Source: Legionellales bacterium
Lineage (GTDB): Bacteria; Pseudomonadota; Gammaproteobacteria; Legionellales; Legionellaceae
Reading direction: 5' to 3'
Length of the DNA: 64,000 bases
Assembly: GCA_026399195.1 (NCBI GenBank)
Contig: JAPLRK010000070.1
Coordinates: 1-64,000, forward strand
Below, in pieces: positions 18,377 through 27,270 of this stretch. Under the pieces are notes generated by a model, which saw only the letters and a list, made by a program, of their open reading frames with translations, ran no database searches and had not been told where the DNA came from. Position 1 is the stretch's first letter. Each line of letters opens with the position of its first letter. Both the position numbers and the translations under genes were made by a program.

Positions 18377-19260
18377 GGAGCGTACAAACGCGTCTTAACT
18401 TTAAAAAACCGAGCACAAAAAAGATGGATATATAGACCGCTCAACACCAAGACACCTGAAATAATTTTCCACAATGGAAGCGGCTCATCCAAGACAAAAA
18501 CAGAACCAAGCATGCCCACGATGGGTACCAATAGGGTAAATGGCACGATCATGCCAACGGGATATCGACTGATAAGCCAACCCCAACCCGCATAACCTAT
18601 CCAAGTCGAGAAACAAACCGTAAAAGCAAGGGAAAGCCCCCCTACCCAGCTCACTCGTTGATAACTTTCAACTATTGCTTCTGGACCCTCGACCCACAAA
18701 GATAAAAGGATGATAGGGAAAGCCGCGACAAAACTACCCCACACCACCATTGAGATCATACTCACATGACTGAGTTTTTTGGTGATGAGATTACCAACCC
18801 CCCAAGTCCCAGCCGCCGCAAGAACGAAAACAAATCCCAAAACAGAAAGATTTCTGTCGATATGAAACCCCACCAAAACGATCCCTATAGATGAAACCAA
18901 GGCGCCAATCAATTGATGGGTTGTGATTTTTTCACCTAAAAAGATAGCCGCAAAAAACATGCTGAAAAAAATTTGAACTTGAATGAGGATAGACGCCATC
19001 CCAGGGGTCATCCCTACAGACATGCCTTTGAACAGTAAAGCAAATTGTAACGCAAACATCACCAACCCATAGGAGGCTACGATGAGGAAAGGTGCTGCAG
19101 GTCGCTTGATGAAAAATATCGCAGGAATACTCGCAAAGAAAAAACGCAAACCACAGAGCAGCAATGGAGAAATCTCATCTAGGCTCAACCTCACGAAAAT
19201 AAAGTTCAAACCCCAAATCAGCACAATGGATAAAGCTAAGGCAATATGAGCAAATGGCAT
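18373..19260 (-). CDS. EamA/DMT-family transporter
   Basis: 295 residues with about ten predicted transmembrane helices in two EamA repeats (about 5-135 and 145-280), as in drug/metabolite exporters of the RhaT/YdcZ type. The first repeat begins with IALALSIVLIWGLNFIFVRLSLDEISPLLLCGLRF in pattern, and YAGWGWLISRYPVG is typical of the second. Length and topology fit an amino-acid or metabolite efflux carrier, but the substrate cannot be told. Single gene. Confidence 0.88.
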   Translation of the reverse strand: MPFAHIALALSIVLIWGLNFIFVRLSLDEISPLLLCGLRFFFASIPAIFFIKRPAAPFLIVASYGLVMFALQFALLFKGMSVGMTPGMASILIQVQIFFSMFFAAIFLGEKITTHQLIGALVSSIGIVLVGFHIDRNLSVLGFVFVLAAAGTWGVGNLITKKLSHVSMISMVVWGSFVAAFPIILLSLWVEGPEAIVESYQRVSWVGGLSLAFTVCFSTWIGYAGWGWLISRYPVGMIVPFTLLVPIVGMLGSVFVLDEPLPLWKIISGVLVLSGLYIHLFCARFFKVKTRLYAP

Positions 19261-19308
19261 AATGGACCGGGATGATTAAAAATGAGCTAAATTATAACAC
19301 AAATGATC

Positions 19309-19758
19309 TCATCGACGCGATTTAAAAAATGCCGTTAACAATGCTGAACACTCTTGCTGTAAAAACCCCTCCTCGATCTGCACCTGATGGTTCAGAGGAT
19401 AACCCTTCAACAAATTCATAACAGAACCCGCAGCACCTGCTTTTGTATCACGAGTTGCGAAGACGACTCGCTCGACCCGCGCGTGCACCAGAGCGCCTGC
19501 ACACATGCAACAGGGTTCCATGGTCACATATAACGTGGTTTTAGGAAGGCGATAATTTTTGAGATAAGCTGAAGCCTCTCTCAACGCCACAATTTCCGCA
19601 TGCAAAGTAGGATCATAACCTTGGATCACCTGATTAAAACCAGAACCAATCAACTGGTTTCTCTCATCAACCAACACAGCACCAACCGGAACTTCTCCTT
19701 GAGCGCCAGCAAGGATCGCCAAATCTAAGGCTTTTTTCATCCAAATAGCGTCACTCAT
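19309..19758 (-). CDS. tadA: tRNA-specific adenosine deaminase TadA
   Basis: Zinc hydrolase that converts A34 to inosine in tRNA-Arg(ACG). The start ATG 19758 overlaps the guaA stop (ATGA); an ATG two codons upstream is possible. 149 residues. Active site: HAEIVAL (His ligand and catalytic Glu) and [10 protein letters not shown] (PCxxC zinc site). Basic C terminus. Cotranscribed after guaA, a common gammaproteobacterial order. Confidence 0.95.
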   Translation of the reverse strand: MSDAIWMKKALDLAILAGAQGEVPVGAVLVDERNQLIGSGFNQVIQGYDPTLHAEIVALREASAYLKNYRLPKTTLYVTMEPCCMCAGALVHARVERVVFATRDTKAGAAGSVMNLLKGYPLNHQVQIEEGFLQQECSALLTAFFKSRR

Positions 19759-21317
19759 TCCCATTCGATGGTTGCCGGAGGTTTTCCTGAAATATCGTAA
19801 GTCACTCTAGAAATCAAAGGCACTTCATTGATGATTCGATTCGAAACTTTCCCCAAAAAATCCCAGGGTAATTGAGCCCAATGAGCCGTCATAAAATCTA
19901 TCGTTTCAACCGCACGCAAACAAACAACATAATCATATCGACGACCATCCCCCATCACCCCAACACTTTTGACGGGTATAAACACCACAAAGGCCTGACT
20001 CACTTTATCGTATAAACCAGCAGCTCGTAATTCCTCGATGAAAATGGCATCGGCTGCTCTTAAAATATCGGCATATTCTTTTTTTACCTCACCCATAATA
20101 CGCACGCCTAAGCCAGGCCCCGGAAATGGGTGTCGATAAACCATCTCGTACGGTAATCCTAACGCTACGCCAATGTTGCGCACTTCATCCTTAAATAATT
20201 CACGAAGAGGCTCCAACAATTTCAAGTTCATGACTTTTGGTAAGCCTGCAACATTATGGTGAGATTTGATCACCTCAGATTTACCTTGATGAGAAGCTCC
20301 AGCAGACTCAATCACATCAGGGTAAATCGTCCCCTGCGCCAACCACTTCACTTCTGGCAAGCGACGCGCTTCGGCATCAAAAACTTCAATAAAGGTACGC
20401 CCGATGATTTTTCGTTTTTTCTCAGGACATGTCACTTTTTTTAATGCTTTTAAAAAGAGATCTTGTGCCTCAACCACGATCAAGTGGATGCCCAAATGTT
20501 GTTGAAACATCGCGACAACATCCTCTCTCTCATGTGATCTTAAAAGCCCCGTATCTACAAAAACACAGACGAGTTGCTCACCAATCGCTCGATTCAGGAG
20601 GACTGCTGCAACCGATGAATCAACCCCTCCTGACAAGGCCAGCAACACATGTTCTTGTCCCACTTTTTGTTGGATGTTAGCCATCGCTTCTTGAATGATA
20701 TGTTGCGGTCTCCAATCAGTAGAAGCCCTACAAATATCAACCACAAATCGCTGTAATATACGAGAGCCCTGAGTAGTGTGCGTCACTTCAGGATGAAATT
20801 GTAATCCATACCAATGATGAGATTCATCCGCCATGCCGGCAATGGGTGCATTCATTGACTCACAAATACCAACAAAACTTGACGGCATCACGGTCACTTT
20901 ATCCCCATGACTCATCCAAACGTCCAACTGTGTGGGCTTGTCTTCAATGCCCTTGAACAGCTCACTTGAACCCTGCAACACCACCTCAGCATAACCAAAT
21001 TCACGTCTTAATGAGGCCTCTACTGTGCCCCCTAATTGGCTGGCCATCGTTTGCATGCCATAACAAATCCCTAAAACAGGCAGTTTGCATTGAAAGACCC
21101 AATCCGGTGCTTTGGGGTGAAAATCTGAAGTCACGGTTGATGGCCCGCCAGATAGAATGATCCCGCAAGGTTTCAAAGTGTCAAGGATGGCCTCACCCAT
21201 ATCGAAAGGATGAATTTCACAATACACCCCAACTTCACGAACACGTCTCCCAATAAGTTGGGTGTATTGTGAGCCAAAGTCCAGAATAAGGATGGGATTA
21301 TTTTTCATCGAAGTCAT
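19755..21317 (-). CDS. guaA: GMP synthase (glutamine-hydrolysing)
   Basis: XMP to GMP with glutamine as the nitrogen donor. 520 residues. The class I glutamine amidotransferase domain ([18 protein letters not shown], nucleophile in GICYGMQ, catalytic pair in FHPEVTHT) is followed by the ATP-pyrophosphatase domain (P-loop [11 protein letters not shown]) and a dimerisation domain ending TIEWE. guaB is not adjacent. Divergent from the ETF-QO gene across a 99-bp gap. Confidence 0.97.
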   Translation of the reverse strand: MTSMKNNPILILDFGSQYTQLIGRRVREVGVYCEIHPFDMGEAILDTLKPCGIILSGGPSTVTSDFHPKAPDWVFQCKLPVLGICYGMQTMASQLGGTVEASLRREFGYAEVVLQGSSELFKGIEDKPTQLDVWMSHGDKVTVMPSSFVGICESMNAPIAGMADESHHWYGLQFHPEVTHTTQGSRILQRFVVDICRASTDWRPQHIIQEAMANIQQKVGQEHVLLALSGGVDSSVAAVLLNRAIGEQLVCVFVDTGLLRSHEREDVVAMFQQHLGIHLIVVEAQDLFLKALKKVTCPEKKRKIIGRTFIEVFDAEARRLPEVKWLAQGTIYPDVIESAGASHQGKSEVIKSHHNVAGLPKVMNLKLLEPLRELFKDEVRNIGVALGLPYEMVYRHPFPGPGLGVRIMGEVKKEYADILRAADAIFIEELRAAGLYDKVSQAFVVFIPVKSVGVMGDGRRYDYVVCLRAVETIDFMTAHWAQLPWDFLGKVSNRIINEVPLISRVTYDISGKPPATIEWE

Positions 21318-21416
21318 AACATATCAACACGCTTTAGCAATAGATCAACAAATCATCAAGTATACGGGACTTAAGTTATGTAGTATATTCATATTGATAA
21401 AAGTTAGGGGAAAGCT

Positions 21417-23042
21417 GTGAGCGATGTCATGACGTACGATGTGATCATTGTTGGTGCAGGGCCCTCAGGCCTCTCTGCCGCCATCAAAATGAAACAGCTG
21501 GCTTTGCTTCATCAACAACCCATCAGCATCTGTATCCTTGAGAAAGGGGCGCTTGTAGGCGCACATCTGATCTCAGGCGCTGTCCTTGAGCCACGAACGC
21601 TCATAGAACTTCTCCCAGACAGCTGGCAAAATGCTCCGCTTAACACCAAGGTTACCGCCGATCACTTCGTCTACTTAACCAAACATCACGCCTTCCGACT
21701 CCCTACGCCCATACCCATGCGCAATTTGGGGAACTATATTGTTAGTTTGGGTGAATTATGCCAATTTCTTGCGAAAGAAGCTGAGCTTTTGGGGTGTGAG
21801 ATTTATCCTGGATTCGCGGCCACTGAGGTTTTATATGATCCCAAAGGCTCCGTGATCGGCGTGAAAACAGGAGACATGGGGATCGATAAAAAAGGACATC
21901 AAACCGCTAATTTTCAACCAGGCATGCATCTCCATGCGACATCGACCCTGTTTGCTGAAGGATGCCGAGGGCAGCTCAGCGAACAGCTGATCAACAAATT
22001 TCAATTACGGCGGAACATTCAACCGCAAACTTATGGGTTAGGCATCAAAGAAATATGGCAAATCCCCCCCCCCCTTCACAAAGCGGGCCTTGTCGTACAT
22101 ACCGTGGGATGGCCTTTGGATAATGCTACTTATGGCGGTTCTTTCATCTATCATATGTCAAATCATCAAGTCTCCATCGGTTTTGTCGTGGGTTTAGATT
22201 ATACCAACCCAACCCTGAGCCCCTTTGATGAAATGCAACGTTTTAAAACTCATCCCCATGTGGCACCCCTCTTGGCAGGTGGCGAGCGCATCGCCTATGG
22301 CGCACGGGCACTCAATGAGGGAGGATGGCAATCGTTACCCAAATTAACCTTCCCTGGAGGTGCGCTCATAGGAGATGCGGCAGGTTTCCTGAATGTGCCT
22401 AAAATCAAAGGAATTCATACGGCCATGGCTTCTGGCATATTGGCCGGAGAAGCCTGCTACGAGTCTCTGGACAATCCCAAAAACACGCCCTTTGAGCTCA
22501 CCCTTTATTCAGAAAAAGTGAGCCAATCTTGGATAGCTCAGGAATTATACAAAGTTAGAAACATACGTCCTGGATTTCGTTATGGTTTGTTGATGGGCCT
22601 CGCCAATGCCGCTTTTGAAACCTATCTCACTCATGGGAAATCCCCTTGGACCTTGCCCCATCATGCTGATTTCCTCATGTTAAAGCCCATACGATCATCC
22701 AAAAAAATAAACTATCCCAAACCTGATGGCATTTTAACGTTTGATCGATTGTCTTCAGTCTATTTGTCCAACACTTTTCATGAAGAAAATCAACCTTGTC
22801 ACCTCAAACTCAAAGATCCAAATCTCGTCATTGAAGTCAATTATCGGCAATATGCGTCACCTGAAACACGCTATTGTCCAGCAGCAGTCTATGAAATCGT
22901 GGATGAGTCAACCGAACCTCGCCTACAAATCAATGCTCAAAACTGCATTCACTGCAAAACCTGTGACATCAAAGATCCGCGCCAAAACATCGTATGGACA
23001 GCACCTGAAGGAGGTGGGGGACCTAATTATGTGGGGATGTAG
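21417..23042 (+). CDS. etfD: Electron-transfer flavoprotein:ubiquinone oxidoreductase
   Basis: Membrane-associated FAD/4Fe-4S enzyme passing electrons from ETF to ubiquinone, so it links acyl-CoA oxidation to the respiratory chain. 541 residues from a GTG start 6-7 nt after AGGGG. The N-terminal FAD motif is VIIVGAGPSGLSAA; GDAAGFLNVPKIKGIHTAM is the second FAD motif. The C-terminal cluster region has CPAAVYEIV and CIHCKTCDIKDP. Unusually, an 11-C homopolymer (22064-22074) encodes the Pro run in IWQIPPPLHKAG and would make the gene prone to frame slippage. etfAB are not in the window. Confidence 0.94.
   Translation: MSDVMTYDVIIVGAGPSGLSAAIKMKQLALLHQQPISICILEKGALVGAHLISGAVLEPRTLIELLPDSWQNAPLNTKVTADHFVYLTKHHAFRLPTPIPMRNLGNYIVSLGELCQFLAKEAELLGCEIYPGFAATEVLYDPKGSVIGVKTGDMGIDKKGHQTANFQPGMHLHATSTLFAEGCRGQLSEQLINKFQLRRNIQPQTYGLGIKEIWQIPPPLHKAGLVVHTVGWPLDNATYGGSFIYHMSNHQVSIGFVVGLDYTNPTLSPFDEMQRFKTHPHVAPLLAGGERIAYGARALNEGGWQSLPKLTFPGGALIGDAAGFLNVPKIKGIHTAMASGILAGEACYESLDNPKNTPFELTLYSEKVSQSWIAQELYKVRNIRPGFRYGLLMGLANAAFETYLTHGKSPWTLPHHADFLMLKPIRSSKKINYPKPDGILTFDRLSSVYLSNTFHEENQPCHLKLKDPNLVIEVNYRQYASPETRYCPAAVYEIVDESTEPRLQINAQNCIHCKTCDIKDPRQNIVWTAPEGGGGPNYVGM
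22064..22074. repeat. C11 homopolymer inside ETF-QO gene
   Basis: Eleven consecutive C residues in frame within the coding sequence (ATC then three CCC codons then CTT). Tracts of this length are typical sites of slipped-strand mispairing. The stretch is otherwise unneeded, since other codons could encode the prolines. Confidence 0.85.
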
Positions 23043-23477
23043 ATCAATGGCGTCTAGGCGATAAATTAAATAGCGGAAATTTTTTAAAACAGGTAAAATC
23101 ATATTCAGCATAAAACAGCATACGTAGAAAATGTTCAACTCATGTATGGTGTCAATGCTTTTTATTTGGCCAACACCTCGGTTAACGGGACCATCCTCCA
23201 AGAACACCTCTTTGGCAATTTAGCTTAGGATCGCGGCCGAAATAACTTCCTATTCCTGCGTCAAGATGATGTCCAGCTTCGCGCAAGAATAGGAAGTTAT
23301 TCCGGCCGCGATCCTTAAATCATGTTTTCGGGAAAGTTCCCTTGGAGTGTGGATATCGCTTCTTCTACCTTGACCAAGGCCATCTTAACCCTACAAACGA
23401 CCAAGTGTTAAACACACTCACAACGGGCAATAATTATGCGAACGCTCTGGTATGTACCGCAACCATTTGACCACCCA
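23043..23477. other. Degenerate gap with possible minor-pilin remnants
   Basis: 435 bp without an intact gene. On the plus strand a short frame (about 23108-23226) reads KTAYVENVQLMYGVNAF then YLANTSVNGTIL and stops in repeat C; the phrase V-x-N-V-Q-x-x-Y-G-V resembles PilW-type minor pilins, but the match is too short to be firm. After repeat C another short open run (about 23340-23465: CGYRFFYLDQGHLNP and later NNYANALVCTATI) ends in a stop. Best read as a decayed gene split by element C. Confidence 0.3.
23227..23315. repeat. Palindromic repeat element C, AGGATCG family
   Basis: Arms 23227-23260 and 23282-23315 pair over 34 bp with two mismatches; the outer end is AGGATCGCGGCCG, then AATAACTTCCTATTC, with a 21-nt loop. 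This is the most complete member and serves as the reference for elements A (5523) and B (9818). Transcribed, it would form a very stable hairpin. No coding capacity. Confidence 0.85.
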
Positions 23478-23618
23478 TCAACTGGCTGCTCTCTGAAGGT
23501 CCTTGCCACCATTTGAAACGTCTTTTCCTATGCCCTTCACCGTATTGCACCCAGAGAGCAAGCTCATGGACATACAAATCACACATGCCATTGCACCTAT
23601 CAAAATTTTTTTCATCAT
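23478..23618 (-). CDS. ecnB: Entericidin-like small lipoprotein
   Basis: 46 residues from ATG 23618, which follows AAGGA by 5 nt; the open frame runs 29 codons further upstream, but that part is not family-like. Signal peptide with lipobox LLSGC, then NTVKGIGKDVSNGGKDLQRAA, the entericidin A/B signature (C-N-T-x-x-G-x-G-x-D). Entericidins are small membrane lipoproteins linked to stationary-phase lysis or envelope maintenance; only one copy is seen here. Single gene. Confidence 0.88.
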   Translation of the reverse strand: MMKKILIGAMACVICMSMSLLSGCNTVKGIGKDVSNGGKDLQRAAS

Positions 23619-23808
23619 CACAATCCTTATGCTTCTCCAGCTCAAATAGAAATGAAACCAGAAGGGGGTTATCGAAGTCTTTTTACTATACCTAAGATCA
23701 AACAAAGATCAATGCTTTTTAGACTTTTAAGGATCTATCCTAAACACCTTTAAAAAACATTAAAATGCTAGTAGAATCGCAATTCTTAATTAAGGCCATA
23801 GGTTCCAT

Positions 23809-24261
23809 ATGAAGCGATATGTTCAAATTGTAGTCCTAATGATGTTACCCCTTACCCTAGAGGCTGCGACCTTTGATAGACAGCAACAACAGATTTTACA
23901 GGAAGTGAATACTTATCGTGTGAAACATCATTTAAAACCACTCGTACTAGATCCATCACTCTCTAAAGAAGCAACGCTTCATAGCCAACATATGGCGCAA
24001 AAAACCACGTCATTTGGTCATGCTGGTTTCCAGGGACGCATCAAGCGGTTGTACCGTCATCACAAAGAATGCCAGGGTGGTGCTGAAAACGTGGCTTATT
24101 ATCGGTTATTGCCTACCTCATTGGTCCGAGAATGGATTGCTAGCCGCGGGCACCGAATCAACATTGAGGGACCCTACACCCTGACCGGCATTGGAATTGC
24201 CCCAGCAAACAAAAAAGGCTGGGCCTATTTTACGCAAATATTTCTTCGCTGCTCTAGATAA
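23809..24261 (+). CDS. Secreted CAP/SCP-domain protein
   Basis: 150 residues. Signal peptide about 1-19 (ending LEA). CAP domain: ILQEVNTYRVKHHLKPLVLDPSLSKEA, HSQHMAQ, FGHAGF, GGAENVAY, LVREWIASRGHRINIEG and a final aromatic strand. These are the CAP cavity histidines and glutamate in the bacterial YkwD-like subfamily. Function in bacteria is poorly known; it is likely periplasmic or secreted. It stands alone, convergent with the pabB remnant. Confidence 0.87.
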   Translation: MKRYVQIVVLMMLPLTLEAATFDRQQQQILQEVNTYRVKHHLKPLVLDPSLSKEATLHSQHMAQKTTSFGHAGFQGRIKRLYRHHKECQGGAENVAYYRLLPTSLVREWIASRGHRINIEGPYTLTGIGIAPANKKGWAYFTQIFLRCSR

Positions 24262-24283
24262 GAATAGGATCTTATTTCGCGCC

Positions 24284-25572
24284 TTATCCCAAGGCCTTCA
24301 CAATCCCCGCAAGTTTGGTCAGGCATTCTTGATATTCCTCATCCCAAGAAGAATCCATCACGATGCCCCCACCTGCAGATAAATACAAACTATCCTCTTT
24401 TGCCGTGATCGTTCGTATGGCGATATTGCTTTCAAATCGCCCGTGGTTGGATAGATAGAACAGATTGCCGCAATAGACACCACGTGCATAACGCTCATGT
24501 TCACTGATGATTCGCATGGCCTCGCGCTTGGGTGCCCCCGTAATAGATCCCCCAGGAAAACATGCTTTAAAAACTTGTAGTGGTGATATATTTTCAGGTG
24601 TTTGAGCTTTGATATGACTGACCAGATGATGTAGCCCATGATAACTTTCAAGATCACACAAGGCCGTCACCTCAACCGTCTTTGGAATGGCGAATCGACT
24701 CAGATCATTGCGTAACAAATCAACAATCATGAGGTTTTCAGCCCTGTTTTTAGTACTATTTAGTAGTGAGTGACGATATTCAGCATCGATCTTAGGGTTT
24801 GAAGATCGCTTTGCGGTCCCCTTGATGGGAGATGCTTGTACGCAATGCTCATCAATCTTCAAAAATCGCTCCGGTGAAAAACAAATCAAATCACCCCAAG
24901 CACTTCGTAAAAACGCTGATAAATATCCCAAGTCTCCCCTCGAAAATGGCCTAGAAAAGGTTGCGTGTAACAAACTTGATAGGCCCGACCTCTCACCAAC
25001 TCTTGATGAATGCTAGAAAAGGCTTGTTGATACTCCTTTTGAGTGATCAATGGGGCGAAAGGTTTTTCAAGATAAAAAGATGGCGTGGATTTTTGCACAA
25101 AAGTCCAGCGCCGACGAATGTCCTGTATGATGTCTTGTGTTTCAGAGTGAAGATCCGCCGAAACCAAACTCACCATTTGGGTTTGATGATCCACCACAAT
25201 CGCCCAGTCATACAAACCGATTAAGATAAGCGGCAAATCATTATCAGGATGAACCTCTCGTGAAATACCTGCCAAAACATCCGCAAAATCATATGAAACA
25301 TAGCCAATAGCCCCTCCCTGAAACGGAAAATCACCGAATGAGGGCGTCAAAGGCAAAAGAGATTCTAAGCGCTCAAGGGCATCCTTGATATGTAAGTCAT
25401 CACGACCAAGTTGAAAGTGTTGATAAGGAAGAGCCGTCACCACATCATAGCGACCTCGGCCCTTATCACCACTTTCTAAGAGAACAAAACCCGGAAGAAC
25501 ACTAAGGGATTGATAGTGGCTGATGAGGTCATCACTGTACTCTAAAAGAATCACAGTCAAGGGGCAGAACAC
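24284..25572 (-). pseudogene. pabB: Aminodeoxychorismate synthase component I, frame-disrupted
   Basis: PabB converts chorismate with ammonia to aminodeoxychorismate for folate. Two frames carry the halves. The N-terminal half (25572-24886) ends RGETWDIY then leaves the family; the C-terminal half (from about 24914) resumes SAFLRSAWGDLICFSPERFL. Later motifs are PIKGTAKR (PabB-type Lys) and GSITGAPKREAMRIISEHE. Compared with the family, about 10-11 residues are missing between WDIY and SAFLR, so this looks like a ~30-35 bp deletion with loss of frame, not a single-base error. Start GTG 25572 is uncertain. Folate synthesis would need another PabB or TrpE-type enzyme. Confidence 0.8.
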
Positions 25573-25681
25573 CTATTGGCATTAAAATTAGGAACCGGGC
25601 ATAGTATAACCTGTTGCCCGAAGATTACCTATACCCTCATAAGCAATATTGGATGCGTTCATCACACACCCTCTCGTTGGG

Positions 25682-25699
25682 GATCCTATGTTTAGGATC
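25682..25699. repeat. Short hairpin formed by two AGGATC repeat termini
   Basis: GATCCTA (25682-25688) and TAGGATC (25693-25699) are exact inverts around TGTT. The outer right base continues TAGGATCG, the terminus of the palindromic family. It may be a relic of two abutting element ends. It lies in the gap between the pabB remnant and the antitoxin gene, which otherwise shows nothing recognisable. Confidence 0.4.
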
Positions 25700-25754
25700 G
25701 AGGAAGGTTGGTATTCATTGTCAATCATCAAATGCTCTGCTTGATCTATGATGT

Positions 25755-25985
25755 CTAGAGCCCGTTGTGAATTACTTCATCTGTGAGCGCCATGATCGGA
25801 TTTTCTTTAACCCGTAAAGCGCGCGCCTTTAAAAGGATATTTTGTGCGGATGTAGGGGTTTTGTTGACAACCAGCGTCAAGCTAACAATGGCCTCTCTGT
25901 TGAGACTACGATGGTTTAACATGGCTTGCTTTTTTAAACTTTGATACAGGGTATCCGGCATGTTTTTAATGGTGAGGGTTGCCAT
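25755..25985 (-). CDS. FitA/ParD-like ribbon-helix-helix antitoxin, orphan
   Basis: 76 residues starting MATLTIKNMPDTLYQSLKKQA then MLNHRSLNREAIVSL: a beta strand followed by two helices with the RSLNREA turn of Arc/MetJ/FitA-type antitoxins. The start ATG 25985 is chosen because the upstream frame is just translated iteron repeats. The residues after about 45 should bind a PIN or RelE toxin, but no toxin frame follows in 25573-25754, so it appears orphan. Immediately upstream are seven 11-bp iterons, probably its own operator. Confidence 0.82.
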   Translation of the reverse strand: MATLTIKNMPDTLYQSLKKQAMLNHRSLNREAIVSLTLVVNKTPTSAQNILLKARALRVKENPIMALTDEVIHNGL

Positions 25986-25997
25986 AACGATATGACT

Positions 25998-26072
25998 CCA
26001 TAATGGTTCCATAATGGTTCCATAATGGTTCCATAATGGTTCCATAATGGTTCCATAATGGTTCCATAATGG
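25998..26072. promoter_or_regulatory. Seven 11-bp iterons upstream of the antitoxin gene
   Basis: CCATAATGGTT is repeated head to tail six times exactly from 25998, with a seventh 9-bp copy at 26064-26072. The period of 11 bp puts each copy on nearly the same face of the helix, as expected for cooperative binding by ribbon-helix-helix dimers. The array ends 12 bp from the antitoxin ATG. Autoregulation is inferred. It also lies upstream of pdhA on the other strand, so it could influence that promoter. Confidence 0.75.
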
Positions 26073-26196
26073 AATTATAGCTTTTTTTTGTTTGTGAGAC
26101 AATATACTTGGGCCCTGGGGCCCTGAGAAAGAGTACTAGTTTTTCGAAAAAAAGTTGAGTATCCTATTCGGTCAGATGGATGACAAGGAACAAGTG

Positions 26197-27270
26197 ATGA
26201 CTACCGTCGTTGCCCGATTTGAAATACCCTATTTCCAAATACTGAATGAACAAGGCGAACCATCTGCCCCAATACCTGCCTTTGCTAAGGATAAATCGGC
26301 CCTTCATGCTTTATATCGCACAATGGTTTTAACGCGTCTTTTTGATAAAAAAGCCATTGCCCTGCAGCGCACTGGTAAAATGGGGACTTATGCGCCCATC
26401 AATGGCCAAGAAGCTATCTCAACGGCCATAGGTCATGCCATGCGTGCAGATGATGTGTTCATTCCTTATTACAGAGATTATGCAGCCCAAATCCAGCGCG
26501 GCGTTAAAATGTCTGAAATTCTTGCTTATTGGGGTGGGGATGAACGTGGGAGCCAATTCTCATGTGGTGGTGAAGATTTACCCATTTGTGTTCCCATTGC
26601 CTCACAATGCCTACATGCAGCCGGCATTGCTTTTGCCTTCAAACATCGTCAACAAGCGCGTGTGGCTGTCGTTTGTATTGGCGATGGAGGGACCTCTGAA
26701 GGCGATTTTTATGAAGCGATGAACGTTGCTGGTGTTTGGAATCTTCCGGTGGTTTTTGTGGTCAACAATAACCAATGGGCTATTTCCGTCAACATCAACC
26801 AACAAACTGCCGCTAAAACCATTGCTCAAAAAGCCATTTCTGCTGGTTTTCAGGGCATACAAGTGGACGGCAATGATCTACTAGCCACTCGCGAACATAT
26901 TGGGAACGCCATCGAAAAGGCAAGGCATGGTGAAGGCCCTACCCTCATTGAAGCCATGACTTATAGACTTTCCGATCACACCACGGCCGACGACGCCACC
27001 CGCTATCAGCCTAAAGATGAGGTGGAAAAAGCGTCTACAAAAGAGCCCATCCAACGATTTAAAGTCTATTTAGAACAACAAAATCTGTTGAGTGATGCTG
27101 AAAATAAGGAGATTCAAGAAGCCTGTGCAAAGGAAGTTCAAGACGCTGTCGATGACTATTTAAGTCGCCAACCACAACCCATCGAAAGCATCTTTGACCA
27201 TCTTTACGCAACCCTCCCGAATTATTTAATAGAACAAAGAGCCATCGCCATGGAGGAAAAACATGCCTGA
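26197..27270 (+). CDS. pdhA: Pyruvate dehydrogenase E1 alpha subunit
   Basis: Thiamine-diphosphate-dependent 2-oxoacid dehydrogenase, alpha chain of the alpha2beta2 E1 type. A frame is open from TTG 26155, but ATG 26197 lies 7 nt after AAGGA and gives 357 residues beginning MTTVVARFEIPYFQIL. The TPP motif is GDGGTSEGDFYEAMN to VNNNQWAIS. The phosphorylation-loop region is YRLSDHTTADDATRY. The branched-chain form (BkdA1) is an alternative, since sequence alone separates them poorly. It overlaps pdhB by 8 nt. Confidence 0.9.
   Translation: MTTVVARFEIPYFQILNEQGEPSAPIPAFAKDKSALHALYRTMVLTRLFDKKAIALQRTGKMGTYAPINGQEAISTAIGHAMRADDVFIPYYRDYAAQIQRGVKMSEILAYWGGDERGSQFSCGGEDLPICVPIASQCLHAAGIAFAFKHRQQARVAVVCIGDGGTSEGDFYEAMNVAGVWNLPVVFVVNNNQWAISVNINQQTAAKTIAQKAISAGFQGIQVDGNDLLATREHIGNAIEKARHGEGPTLIEAMTYRLSDHTTADDATRYQPKDEVEKASTKEPIQRFKVYLEQQNLLSDAENKEIQEACAKEVQDAVDDYLSRQPQPIESIFDHLYATLPNYLIEQRAIAMEEKHA

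Noticed and set aside
25573..25754. A toxin gene paired with the antitoxin
   Set aside because: Both strands were read; only short frames without PIN or RelE motifs occur.
25998..26072. CRISPR-like array
   Set aside because: The 11-bp units are contiguous with no spacers, so it is an iteron array.
26155..26196. TTG 26155 as the pdhA start
   Set aside because: ATG 26197 has AAGGA at good spacing, and the extra 14 residues do not resemble the family.
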